This document shows, in pieces, positions 35,400 to 44,078 of a stretch of DNA of 64,000 nucleotides. The DNA is from Paenibacillus abyssi. GTDB lineage: Bacteria > Bacillota > Bacilli > Paenibacillales > Paenibacillaceae. A program made the position numbers and the translations under genes. The DNA lies in the NCBI RefSeq assembly GCF_014640295.1, contig NZ_BMGR01000001.1, forward strand, positions 310,001 to 374,000. The letters run 5' to 3'. The notes below the pieces were generated by a model that was not told the origin of the DNA, searched no databases, and was given only the letters and a program-made list of their open reading frames with translations. How positions within the stretch are numbered: the stretch's first letter is position 1; the number at the start of each line of letters is the position of its first letter.

Positions 35400-35653
35400 A
35401 TCAAAATCCTCCTTAATCCAATAATCGATCTACTCCAATTAATGTAAATATTGTACTAGATAATGGGTGTAAATAACATCATTCTGAGTTTTTTCGTATC
35501 CATGTGGAATGGAGACCTACCTCGCGTCCCTATCTACTTCTTATCACTTTTAGAAAGTCCTTCAATAGCCCCGTTCTCATTTCTGCAAAACAAAAAGAAG
35601 CCAAACTTTGGTAAAATGGAAGTGACTAGCAACCATTCAAAGGAGGGCTTCTT

Positions 35654-36062
35654 TTGTACATTCAATATAAGATGGATCAACTATGCTTGCCAATGGATTT
35701 AGAGGAGGATATTCCAGCGAATCATCTTGTACGCGTTGTAAATGAGGCGGGCGGTTAACCGGCTGGACGACAACATCTTTGCGGCTGCTTATCCAGGTGG
35801 TGGCCGAGGCAGAGCGGCAAGAAGACGCGGAGCAGGCTGACCGGGACCTGCCTGAGTTTGGCGAATCCAGCACGATCACCGGTGAAGCATGATCGAACCG
35901 GAGAGTGTGTTCGGACAAATGAAGAGCAACCGGAGCTTCCGGCGATTCCTGCTTCGCGGCTTACCCAAAGTGAGCTTAGAGGTCGGGTGGCTTTCACTTG
36001 CCCATAATCTACTCAAATGGGCAATGATGAATCAAAAAGTGCGAGTCGTGGGGACTATATAA
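35654..36062 (+). pseudogene. IS1182-type transposase, internally deleted and frameshifted
   Basis: The 5' part (TTG start, AAAGGAGG site) reads YIQYKMDQLCLPMDLEEDIP and NHLVRVVNEA. An extra GGCG near 35749-35752 then shifts the frame; in the shifted frame VNRLDDNIFAAAYPGGGR follows. About three quarters of the gene is missing. A central piece reads ADRDLPEFGESSTITGE in another frame, and from 35889 the C-terminal part runs from SVFGQMKSNRSFRRFLLRGL to a TAA at 36060. The normal family length is about 450-550 residues; only some 130 codons remain. Confidence 0.85.
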
Positions 36063-36084
36063 CCCCAAAACTCGCACTTTTTTT
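36037..36084 (+). terminator. terminator of the second transposase remnant
   Basis: AAGTGCGAGT and ACTCGCACTT with an inner GGGG/CCCC pair, followed by seven Ts; it spans the remnant's stop. Confidence 0.85.
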
Positions 36085-36130
36085 GCTTAAACTCTGATAA
36101 ACGAAGCTGACCAGCTGTAGATAGAAAACT

Positions 36131-36148
36131 ACTTTTGGGACAGCCCCC
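36131..36148 (-). repeat. right terminal inverted repeat of the IS block
   Basis: ACTTTTGGGACAGCCCCC, the exact complement of 34331-34348. Confidence 0.85.
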
Positions 36149-36213
36149 TGATTTTGTTCATGCCATAAAATAAGTGATCAAACCTGAATAACAGGTCATG
36201 AGTGCATGATGGT

Positions 36214-36756
36214 TTATGCTTTTTGGAAGGTTGGATCATTATATGAGTTTGCAACCCAACCGGCTGGTTCGATGAACAATCGGACAGCGACGATTTGGCG
36301 GTTCTCCATCAAAGTGAAGAAGTGGGGTTTATTCTCCGGAACGGAGATGACATCTCCAGCTTCCAGCTCCACATCAAAGTATCCAACGTCATCAGTGCCT
36401 TTGATAACAAAGATGCCTCTGCCTGCCGTAATCGCACGCACTTCATCTTCTGTATGCGTGTGGACATCCTCGAATTTTTTCAGAAGCTCATCGAGGTTCG
36501 GGGTAGCATCGGATAATGCGACGATATCCCATGTTTTGTAGCCGCGGCGTTCAGCCAGATCGCGAATTTCTGCGTCGTAAGTGGATAGAATCTCCGCTTT
36601 GTCTTCGTCGGTAAGCACAAATTTGTCTTGCAGTCCGGCTGCAAGCTTGGATGCGTCCCAGTGCTCATATAAAACCTCTTGATTATTCAAAAAAGCGCTA
36701 ACGTTCTCATCGCCTTTGATCCGTTCACCGGTATTACGAATTCGAATTTCAGCCAT
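36214..36756 (-). CDS. mtnD: acireductone dioxygenase (methionine salvage)
   Basis: Oxidises acireductone to the keto acid precursor of methionine (iron form). It has 180 residues in a cupin fold. The metal ligands are seen in HTHTEDE (H-x-H-x3-E) near residue 98 and the His in NKPHFF. Length and motifs match MtnD. The rest of the methionine salvage pathway (mtnA, B, K, W/X) is not in the window, so it is a detached member here. It is divergent from metH, and both serve methionine supply; their promoters lie back to back. No SAM riboswitch is visible between them. The IS block ends 65 bases beyond its stop. Confidence 0.9.
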   Translation of the reverse strand: MAEIRIRNTGERIKGDENVSAFLNNQEVLYEHWDASKLAAGLQDKFVLTDEDKAEILSTYDAEIRDLAERRGYKTWDIVALSDATPNLDELLKKFEDVHTHTEDEVRAITAGRGIFVIKGTDDVGYFDVELEAGDVISVPENKPHFFTLMENRQIVAVRLFIEPAGWVANSYNDPTFQKA

Positions 36757-36798
36757 AGTTCAATCCCTCTTTTCCATAAAAGTTGCTTATTTATACTC

Positions 36799-36827
36799 AT
36801 TATAAAACAAAGATAATAACATGTCGA
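36799..36827 (-). promoter_or_regulatory. sigma-A promoter of mtnD
   Basis: On the minus strand TCGACA, 17 bases, TATAAT, about 45 bases before the mtnD start. Confidence 0.75.
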
Positions 36828-36838
36828 CTGGATTTGCC

Positions 36839-36867
36839 TTTTCACATCGATGAGATTCTGGTAGACT
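36839..36867 (+). promoter_or_regulatory. promoter of metH
   Basis: TTTTCA, 17 bases, TAGACT, with an extended TGG before the minus-10. It starts 12 bases from the divergent mtnD minus-35. Confidence 0.5.
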
Positions 36868-36901
36868 AAAGGTTAATGATTTCGTGGAAGGAAGTACAGA
36901 A

Positions 36902-39900
36902 ATGACAAAACCGACACTAAAAGAAATGATGCAGCAACGCATACTCATCTTGGATGGGGCTATGGGCACCATGATTCAACAAGCGGACTTACAAGCGGAA
37001 GATTTCGGGGGAGAAGAGCTGGACGGCTGTAACGAAATGCTCGTTCTGACCCGGCCTGATGTCATTCAAAATATACACGAAGCGTATCTGGAAGCCGGAG
37101 CCGATATTTTGGAGACGAATACGTTCGGCGCGACCAGCGTCGTTTTGATGGAATACGATATTCCGGAAAAAGCGCGTGAGATCAATCTGGCAGCAGCCCA
37201 AATTGCACGTGCTGCAGCCGATAAATATTCGACGCCTGATAAGCCGCGATATGTTGCAGGGGCGCTTGGGCCGACCACTAAGACACTTTCCGTAACCGGA
37301 GGCGTAACCTTTGACGAGCTGGTCGAAAGCTACTATGAGCAGACCGTAGCGCTTATAGAAGGCGGTGTGGACGCGATCCTGCTGGAGACGTCCCAGGATA
37401 CCCTCAATGTAAAAGCCGGCAGCATCGGAATTCGTAAAGCGTTTGAATCCACAGGACGGAAGCTGCCGATTATGATCTCCGGCACGATTGAACCGATGGG
37501 TACGACGCTTGCCGGACAAAATATTGAATCGTTCTATATTTCACTCGAGCATTTGGAGCCGGTATCGATTGGTTTGAACTGTGCAACCGGACCGGAGTTT
37601 ATGCGTGATCATATCCGCTCGCTTAGTGAAATTGCCAAGACGGCCATCAGTTGTTATCCAAATGCAGGCTTGCCAGACGAAAATGGACACTATCATGAAT
37701 CGCCTGATTCGCTGGCAAAGAAGATTGCAGGATTTGCTGAGCAGGGCTGGCTGAATATAGCAGGCGGCTGCTGTGGCACTACACCTGCACATATTCGCGC
37801 TCTGGCAGACACATTATCGCAGTATCCGCCGCGCACCCGACAGGGAGATCATCCGCCGGCTGTATCCGGTATTGAAACGGTATATATTGAGAGCGAAAAC
37901 CGCCCTTACATGGTAGGGGAGAGAACGAATGTTCTGGGATCGCGCAAGTTCAAACGGCTGATTTCTGAAGGGAAATATGAAGAGGCTGCTGAAGTGGCGC
38001 GCGCACAGGTGAAGAATGGCGCGCATGTTATCGACGTCTGCCTGCAGGATCCGGACCGTGATGAAGCTTCGGATATGCAGCAGTTCCTCGAGCTCGTCGT
38101 GAAGAAAGTAAAAGTGCCGCTCGTTATCGATACGACGGATCCAAAGGTCATTGAATTGTCACTGAAATATTCACAAGGTAAAGCCATCATTAACTCGATT
38201 AACCTCGAGGACGGAGAAGAGAAGTTCGAGCAAGTCGTTCCGCTTATTCATCGTTACGGAGCAGCTGCTGTTGTTGGTACGATCGATGAACGCGGACAAG
38301 CGATAACACGTGAAGACAAGCTCGAAGTAGCGAAGCGCTCCCACGATCTGCTTGTGAATAAATACGGCATGAAATCGGAAGATATTATCTTTGACCCGCT
38401 CGTTTTCCCGGTCGGTACCGGTGACGAACAGTATATTGGTTCGGCGAAAGAGACGATTGAAGGCATCCGGCTGATCAAAGAAGCGCTGCCTGCCACACAG
38501 ACGATTCTAGGCATCAGCAATGTCTCGTTCGGATTACCTGAGGCTGGCCGCGAGGTGCTTAATTCTGTCTTTTTGTATGAATGTACAAAAGCAGGCTTGG
38601 ATTACGCGATCGTTAACACCGAGAAGCTGGAGCGTTATGCATCCATCCCTGAACACGAGCGCAAATTGTCCGAAGAGTTGATCTATAACACGAATGGTGA
38701 GACGCTGGCTTTGTTCGTCGCAGCGTTCCGCGATAAAAAAATCGTCAAGAAAGAAAAAGCTTCAAACCTGTCGCTTGAGGAGCGCCTGGCTTCCTACGTT
38801 GTCGAAGGCACGAAGGAAGGGCTTATCCCGGATCTTGATGAGGCATTGAAGAAATACTCAGCGCTTGAAGTTATTAACGGCCCATTAATGCGCGGCATGG
38901 AAGAGGTCGGCCGGTTATTTAACAATAATGAGCTGATCGTAGCGGAGGTGCTGCAAAGCGCTGAGGTTATGAAAGCATCGGTGGCACACCTGGAACAATT
39001 TATGGAGAAGAATGAGACATCGGTTAAAGGCAAGATTATCCTGGCAACGGTTAAAGGGGATGTACACGATATCGGTAAAAATCTGGTAGAGATCATTCTC
39101 TCCAACAATGGCTACCAAATCGTGAACCTTGGCATCAAAGTACCGCCGGATCAATTAATTGAAGCGCAGCGCAGGGAAAATGCCGATGCGATCGGGCTTT
39201 CCGGACTATTGGTTAAATCGGCACAGCAAATGGTTACAACCGCGCAGGATTTGCGCAATGCCGATATCCATGTGCCAATCCTTGTAGGAGGAGCGGCGCT
39301 GACGCGTAAATTTACGAAGAATCGAATCGGTCCTGAATATGAAGGGCTAGTTCTCTACGCGAAGGATGCTATGGATGGACTCGATATTGCAAACAAGCTG
39401 ATGGATAAAACGCATCGTGCCAAGATGGAAGAGGAGTGGGCAGAATTCAAGGCCTCGGGCGGAGCGGAAACCGAACAAGCTCCTGTATTGCCAAAGCTGA
39501 CAAGGGCAGTTCGTTCCAATATATCGGCAGACGCACCGGTCTATATACCGCCTGATCTGGATCGCCACGTCTTGAGAGAGATCCCGATCAATCACATCAT
39601 TCCTTATATCAACATGCAGATGCTGCTTGGTCACCATCTTGGTGTCCGCGGCAATGTTGAACAGCTGCTTGCCAGCGGCGATGAGAAGACAGCCCAGCTC
39701 AAGGACACGGTTGATACGCTGCTGCAAGAAGCGGCAGTGGATAAAACGTTGCATGCCAATGCGATGTATCGCTTCTTTCCGGCGCAATCCTCGGGCAATG
39801 ATATTATTATCTATGACCCGAAGGATACGACGAAAGAGATCAAGCGATTCACATTCCCGCGGCAGCAAGTTGAACCCTTCCTGTGCCTGGCCGATTACTT

Positions 39901-40342
39901 GAAACCGGTTGAGAGTGGCACAATGGATTATGTCGGTTTCCTCGTCGTTACCGCCGGTCAGGGCGTCAGAGAACGGGCGACGGAGATGAAAGACCGCGGT
40001 GACTATCTGCGTTCTCATGCACTGCAATCCGTAGCGCTTGAGGTCGCGGAAGCATTGGCGGAACGGGTTCACCATATTATGCGCGATATCTGGGGCTTTC
40101 CGGATCCGCAGGATATGACGATGAAGCAGCGTCATGGTGCAAGATATCAAGGTATTCGGGTATCGTTTGGTTACCCGGCCTGTCCGAATCTTGAAGATCA
40201 GGAGCCGTTGTTTGATCTCATGAAGCCGCAGGATATCGGTGTCGAACTGACCGAAGGATTCATGATGGAGCCGGAAGCTTCCGTATCCGCGATGGTGTTT
40301 GCTCACCCTGAGGCGCAATATTTCAATGTAGACAAAGCTTAA
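36902..40342 (+). CDS. metH: cobalamin-dependent methionine synthase
   Basis: Transfers methyl from methyltetrahydrofolate to homocysteine through cobalamin. It has 1146 residues and four modules. Homocysteine domain (1-325): zinc Cys in GLNCATGPEF and GGCCGTTPAHI. Pterin domain (345-620): YMVGERTNVLGSRKFKRL, quoted in part. Cobalamin domain (635-870): the lower ligand is H722 in DVHDIGKN, with the later SGLLVKSA and GGAAL motifs. Activation domain (880-1146): the SAM-binding RVSFGYPACPN. Start ATG 36902 behind GGAAGG, not the upstream GTG. Single-gene unit with a terminator; no B12 riboswitch in the leader. Confidence 0.97.
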   Translation: MTKPTLKEMMQQRILILDGAMGTMIQQADLQAEDFGGEELDGCNEMLVLTRPDVIQNIHEAYLEAGADILETNTFGATSVVLMEYDIPEKAREINLAAAQIARAAADKYSTPDKPRYVAGALGPTTKTLSVTGGVTFDELVESYYEQTVALIEGGVDAILLETSQDTLNVKAGSIGIRKAFESTGRKLPIMISGTIEPMGTTLAGQNIESFYISLEHLEPVSIGLNCATGPEFMRDHIRSLSEIAKTAISCYPNAGLPDENGHYHESPDSLAKKIAGFAEQGWLNIAGGCCGTTPAHIRALADTLSQYPPRTRQGDHPPAVSGIETVYIESENRPYMVGERTNVLGSRKFKRLISEGKYEEAAEVARAQVKNGAHVIDVCLQDPDRDEASDMQQFLELVVKKVKVPLVIDTTDPKVIELSLKYSQGKAIINSINLEDGEEKFEQVVPLIHRYGAAAVVGTIDERGQAITREDKLEVAKRSHDLLVNKYGMKSEDIIFDPLVFPVGTGDEQYIGSAKETIEGIRLIKEALPATQTILGISNVSFGLPEAGREVLNSVFLYECTKAGLDYAIVNTEKLERYASIPEHERKLSEELIYNTNGETLALFVAAFRDKKIVKKEKASNLSLEERLASYVVEGTKEGLIPDLDEALKKYSALEVINGPLMRGMEEVGRLFNNNELIVAEVLQSAEVMKASVAHLEQFMEKNETSVKGKIILATVKGDVHDIGKNLVEIILSNNGYQIVNLGIKVPPDQLIEAQRRENADAIGLSGLLVKSAQQMVTTAQDLRNADIHVPILVGGAALTRKFTKNRIGPEYEGLVLYAKDAMDGLDIANKLMDKTHRAKMEEEWAEFKASGGAETEQAPVLPKLTRAVRSNISADAPVYIPPDLDRHVLREIPINHIIPYINMQMLLGHHLGVRGNVEQLLASGDEKTAQLKDTVDTLLQEAAVDKTLHANAMYRFFPAQSSGNDIIIYDPKDTTKEIKRFTFPRQQVEPFLCLADYLKPVESGTMDYVGFLVVTAGQGVRERATEMKDRGDYLRSHALQSVALEVAEALAERVHHIMRDIWGFPDPQDMTMKQRHGARYQGIRVSFGYPACPNLEDQEPLFDLMKPQDIGVELTEGFMMEPEASVSAMVFAHPEAQYFNVDKA

Positions 40343-40357
40343 TCATGATCATGATAG

Positions 40358-40399
40358 AAAATCCGTCATTGCGCGGAAAGGCGCTTTGACGGATTTTTT
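40358..40399 (+). terminator. terminator of metH
   Basis: AAAATCCGTCA and TGACGGATTTTTT with an inner GCGC/GGCGC stem, 15 bases after the stop. On the minus strand it also has a T-rich end and may serve tlp. Confidence 0.9.
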
Positions 40400-40405
40400 C
40401 ATTCC

Positions 40406-40630
40406 TTACTGCTCATTATTTACTTCATCTTTAATTTCCGACCGCATGCCTTCGATACTTTGACGGCGGCGGTTGTTTTTGTTCTCGATGATTTCCTTTT
40501 GATCCGGAGCGATCTCACTGGCATGCTCTGCTAAATATTCCTCGGCTTCATCGATATTACGCACCGTATTTTGTACTGCATCACGCAGCTTCTCCGCGTT
40601 ATCAGCGCGATTATCCGGTTTTGCCATCAT
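40406..40630 (-). CDS. tlp: small acid-soluble spore protein Tlp
   Basis: A 74-residue thioredoxin-like SASP packed into spores. It has the family signature AKPDNRADNAEKL, then NIDEAEEYL and the charged ENKNNRRRQSIEGMRSEIKD. No Cys, all helical and charged, as usual. Two ATGs are adjacent; GGAGG lies 7 bases before the first, while homologues begin at the second (40627). Expected to be forespore-expressed (sigma-G); I saw no certain sigma-G promoter. It converges on metH and shares its terminator hairpin. Confidence 0.92.
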   Translation of the reverse strand: MMAKPDNRADNAEKLRDAVQNTVRNIDEAEEYLAEHASEIAPDQKEIIENKNNRRRQSIEGMRSEIKDEVNNEQ

Positions 40631-40795
40631 GTCAATTCCTCCATCAGGTTTAGGATTGGGGAGAGCATAAATGCCAGCCCAATTTCTAGGTTGTCACGAA
40701 TCATATCCGTTTATCCCTTGGTCAAGCAATAACAAAAACATGGTGGCATAAACATAATCCAACCATGTTTTTTGTTAATCTCATTAAATATTAAC

Positions 40796-41395
40796 TCAAT
40801 TAAATGATCCTTCTATGATAATCTCTTCAAGCGGTTTGCGAGTGGACGGGCGTTCCCGTTCACGCAGCTGCTCGGGCAGCAATTCGGCTTCTGCCCGGTA
40901 ACCCAACGCGATCAAAGCCTGTGGAGCATAAATTTCCGGTATAGATAGCGTACTGCGCGCTTTATCGACATCAAATCCGCCCATCGCATGCGTTATAAGT
41001 CCTCTGCGAGCAGCTTCCAAAGCCAGGAAGCCCCAAGCGGTTCCTGTATCGAATGCGTGCCAACGATTAGGCGCTTCTTTGGCATTCGTTGTTTTGGCAA
41101 TGGCGAGAATCAGAATCGGTGCATGCTTACACCAGATCAAGTTTCCTTCATTCACAAACGTGTGGAACTGCTCTTTCTGTGCTGAAGTCTTAGCCACGAC
41201 GAACCGCCAAGGTTGTTCATTCGAAGCAGAGGGAGCCCAGCGGGCAGCTTCCATTACCGCATACAAGTCTTGATCGGATACGGAACGCTCCTGAAAGGAG
41301 CGGGGGGACCAGCGGTTAACGATCAAGGGTGAAATATCGTATTCGGGGCTGCGGTTAGCGGCAACTTCTGAAGAGATCTGTTTATCAATGGTCAT
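40796..41395 (-). CDS. nitroreductase family protein
   Basis: A 199-residue FMN-dependent NAD(P)H oxidoreductase. It has the FMN-contact motif RWSPRSF near residue 29, ARWAPSASNEQPWRFV near 51-66, and GGFDVDKAR, with ALIALGYRAEAELLPEQ at the C-terminus. Related enzymes reduce nitro compounds and quinones; no natural substrate can be assigned. A minus-strand extended minus-10 (TGATACAAT, complement of 41454-41462) lies 59 bases before the start. Single gene, flanked by non-coding DNA on both sides. Confidence 0.9.
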   Translation of the reverse strand: MTIDKQISSEVAANRSPEYDISPLIVNRWSPRSFQERSVSDQDLYAVMEAARWAPSASNEQPWRFVVAKTSAQKEQFHTFVNEGNLIWCKHAPILILAIAKTTNAKEAPNRWHAFDTGTAWGFLALEAARRGLITHAMGGFDVDKARSTLSIPEIYAPQALIALGYRAEAELLPEQLRERERPSTRKPLEEIIIEGSFN

Positions 41396-41729
41396 ACTAT
41401 TTTCTCCACCTTCCCAATTCTTATTGAATGGTTATCCATATTTTGCTTTAAACATTGTATCAAAATATATCGGACGAGCATAATGAAGGGCTAATGTAAG
41501 CGCTTTTAAATGCCAATTATAGGCGAAATTCCATGTAAAGGGCTTGCCTTCTCTACTTGTAAAGTGTGAATTTCAATTGAAGAGCAGCGGTCGGTTGAAG
41601 GATTGGAAGCGGCTTGCATGCGGGAAATGAAGAACTTTTCCCGGGAAAGCGCATGAACCGACACGATCAGTTGCATTCTTTCAACGTGATTCGTCACACA
41701 ATTCTGCCAATTCGACAGTATAGTGGGGA
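41396..41729. other. non-coding stretch between nitroreductase and mrfA
   Basis: No gene seen. It contains the nitroreductase promoter element near 41454-41462. The short minus-strand frame at 41506-41757 has no ribosome site and reads through the mrfA promoter, so it is not accepted. Confidence 0.5.
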
Positions 41730-41758
41730 TTGCCACACGAACATGTATTCTGTACAAT
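41730..41758 (+). promoter_or_regulatory. sigma-A promoter of mrfAB with LexA-like box
   Basis: TTGCCA, 17 bases, TACAAT, 34 bases before the mrfA start. The spacer holds CGAACATGTATTCT (41738-41751), 8 of 10 against the LexA box CGAAC-N4-GTTCG, with a perfect left half. This position would allow direct LexA repression. Confidence 0.7.
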
Positions 41759-41792
41759 GAAATTAATGTGTTCAGATGAAGGAGAGAGCTGT

Positions 41793-44078
41793 ATGAACCG
41801 TTGGACGGGAAAGGCTTCCAGCCTCGAGGATTGGCTTGATCATCTCCGTAAGCAGCCGGAAATTATGGCCAATGTGACGCATTGGCACACGATTCCAGCC
41901 CGTGAAGCGAAGACGGCCGATCTTCCTGCTGATTTGCATCCTAAGCTTATTGAAGCTTTAAATATACGTGGTATTGAACGATTGTTTACACATCAAAGCG
42001 CAGCTTACCGAGCCGTTAGAGACGGTAAACATGTTGTAGCCGTAACGCCCACCGCATCAGGGAAGACGCTTTGTTACAATTTGCCGGTGCTGCAATCGCT
42101 GCTCGAGAATGAGAGCGGCAGAGCGCTCTATTTATTTCCCACCAAGGCTTTGGCGCAGGATCAGGTAGCCGAGCTGCAGGAGCTGGCTAACATCATGGAA
42201 GTTGATCTTAAGACGCATACCTATGATGGGGATACGCCTCCCACAGTACGTACGGCAATCCGGAATGCGGGCCATATTGTCGTTACGAATCCGGACATGC
42301 TTCATTCCGCGATTTTGCCGCATCATACGAAATGGGTAAAGCTGTTCGAAAATATAAAATATATCGTCATTGATGAGCTTCACGCGTATCGGGGCGTGTT
42401 CGGAAGCCATGTTGCCAATGTGATTCGAAGGCTGAAGCGCATCTGTAAATTTTACGGTTCAGCACCGCAATTTATTTGCGCTTCCGCGACGATTGATAAT
42501 CCGGGAGAGCATGCGGAGCGCCTGATTGGAGAGCGGGTTGCGCTTGTGGATAACAATGGAGCCCCGACTGGGGAGAAGCATTTTGTGTTCTATAATCCGC
42601 CTGTGGTCAATCAGCAGCTCGGCATCCGCCGCAGCAGTGTGCTGGAAACCCGCAAGCTGGCGTCACTGCTGCTCAAGCAAGGCGTTCAGACAATTGTCTT
42701 TGCGCGCAGCCGGGTGCGGGTAGAGCTTTTGCTGACCTATCTGCAGGAGCTGGAGAAGGGTGAGCTTGGAAAGAAGACGATACGCGGGTATCGAGGCGGT
42801 TATCTGCCTAAGCTTCGCAGGGAAATTGAACGTGGGCTGCGCAGCGGGGAAATCCGCGGCGTTGTCAGCACGAATGCGCTGGAACTGGGCATTGATATCG
42901 GTCAGCTTCAGGCTTGTGTACTGAACGGTTATCCTGGAACGATCGCAAGCACGTGGCAGCAGTCCGGCAGGGCGGGAAGGCGCCAGGGCAGCTCGGTCAC
43001 CTTCATGGTTGCAAGCAGCAATCCGCTTGATCAATACATGATTCAAAATCCCGATTTTTTCTTCAATCGTCCTCCGGAGCGGGCATTGATTCATCCGGAT
43101 AATTTACTTATTTTAATTGACCACATTAAATGTGCGGCCTACGAGCTCCCATTCGAGGAAGGAGACCGGTTTGGCAGCGAATCCCTCACGGATATGCTGG
43201 AGTTTTTGGTGGAGGAGAAGGTACTGCACCGGGTTCAGAACCGTTGGTACTGGATGGACCAGTCATTTCCTGCCCATAACATTTCCTTGCGATCCGCTGC
43301 ACAGGAGAATTTCATCATCATTGACCGTACCGAGGGCAGCCGTGTGTTAGGGGAAGTTGACCGGTTCGGCGCACCGACCCTGATCCATGAAGAAGCCATC
43401 TATATTCACGAAGGGGTTCAGTATCAGGTCGAAAAGCTGGATTATCCGGAGAAAAAAGCCTACGTGCGCGAGGTTAATGTCGATTATTTCACGGATGCGA
43501 ATTTGGCCGTCGAGCTGAAGGTGCTTCATGTTGATCGGGAAGCGCAGTCGGGTTCATTGGTGAGGCAGTATGGTGAGTTAACGGTCAACGCGAAACCGAC
43601 GATATTCAAAAAAATCCGCCTCCGCACACACGAGAACATCGGTTCAGGCCCGATTCATCTGCCTGAGGAAGAGCTGCATACAAGCGGCTATTGGTTTTCC
43701 TTTAATGAGGAAGCGGCGGCGGGCAAAGGAACGAATGAAATGCAGTGCGCGCTGTTAGGCATTGCGAATGTACTTGTCCATATCGCCCCCCTGTATCTAA
43801 TGTGTGACCCAATGGATATACGTGTCGTTCCCCAAGTCAAAGCGGTACACACAAAACGTCCTACGATTTATTTCTATGACCGGTATCCGGGCGGCATTGG
43901 GCTCAGCGAACGACTATATGAAGTACATGATGAGTTGGTGCGCCAAGCCCAATCGCTGATCGCCTCGTGTACCTGCTTAAGCGGATGTCCTGCTTGTGTG
44001 GGGCCGATCGAAGAGGTCGGCTTGCTTGGCAAATCACAGGCGCTGGAGCTGCTGGGCGAAGCGAGGGCAGTGTTATGA
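41793..44078 (+). CDS. mrfA: mitomycin repair helicase MrfA (YprA)
   Basis: A superfamily 2 helicase that, with MrfB, removes mitomycin-type adducts in B. subtilis independently of UvrABC. It has 761 residues. Walker A is TPTASGKTL (about 85-93), motif II DELH in IVIDELHAYRG, motif III SATI, and motif VI QQSGRAGRRQ. The C-terminal MrfA/DUF1998-type domain ends with a zinc-type CTCLSGCPAC cluster (four Cys, near residues 726-735). Start ATG 41793 behind AAGGAGAGAG. The stop overlaps the mrfB ATG (ATGA). Confidence 0.93.
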   Translation: MNRWTGKASSLEDWLDHLRKQPEIMANVTHWHTIPAREAKTADLPADLHPKLIEALNIRGIERLFTHQSAAYRAVRDGKHVVAVTPTASGKTLCYNLPVLQSLLENESGRALYLFPTKALAQDQVAELQELANIMEVDLKTHTYDGDTPPTVRTAIRNAGHIVVTNPDMLHSAILPHHTKWVKLFENIKYIVIDELHAYRGVFGSHVANVIRRLKRICKFYGSAPQFICASATIDNPGEHAERLIGERVALVDNNGAPTGEKHFVFYNPPVVNQQLGIRRSSVLETRKLASLLLKQGVQTIVFARSRVRVELLLTYLQELEKGELGKKTIRGYRGGYLPKLRREIERGLRSGEIRGVVSTNALELGIDIGQLQACVLNGYPGTIASTWQQSGRAGRRQGSSVTFMVASSNPLDQYMIQNPDFFFNRPPERALIHPDNLLILIDHIKCAAYELPFEEGDRFGSESLTDMLEFLVEEKVLHRVQNRWYWMDQSFPAHNISLRSAAQENFIIIDRTEGSRVLGEVDRFGAPTLIHEEAIYIHEGVQYQVEKLDYPEKKAYVREVNVDYFTDANLAVELKVLHVDREAQSGSLVRQYGELTVNAKPTIFKKIRLRTHENIGSGPIHLPEEELHTSGYWFSFNEEAAAGKGTNEMQCALLGIANVLVHIAPLYLMCDPMDIRVVPQVKAVHTKRPTIYFYDRYPGGIGLSERLYEVHDELVRQAQSLIASCTCLSGCPACVGPIEEVGLLGKSQALELLGEARAVL

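Larger units (their letters stand above)
34331..36148. mobile_element. decayed IS1182-type region with captured lipoprotein gene
   Basis: An 1818-bp block bounded by perfect 18-bp inverted repeats GGGGGCTGTCCCAAAAGT and its complement. Inside are a 41-codon C-terminal transposase fragment (34548-34670), an internal IS-like inverted-repeat junction (34709-34749), an intact-looking lipoprotein gene on the minus strand, and a second transposase remnant (35654-36062) that keeps both ends but lacks most of the middle. Both transposase tails carry the IS1182-type motif FLLRGLPKVSLE. No clear target duplication was found. The block is best read as nested insertions that decayed; neither transposase is functional. 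Confidence 0.75.

Noticed and set aside
37923-37938. LexA-box-like AGAAC-N4-GTTCT inside metH
   Set aside because: It lies in a conserved coding motif (ERTNVLG) about 1 kb inside the gene, so the match is explained by codons.
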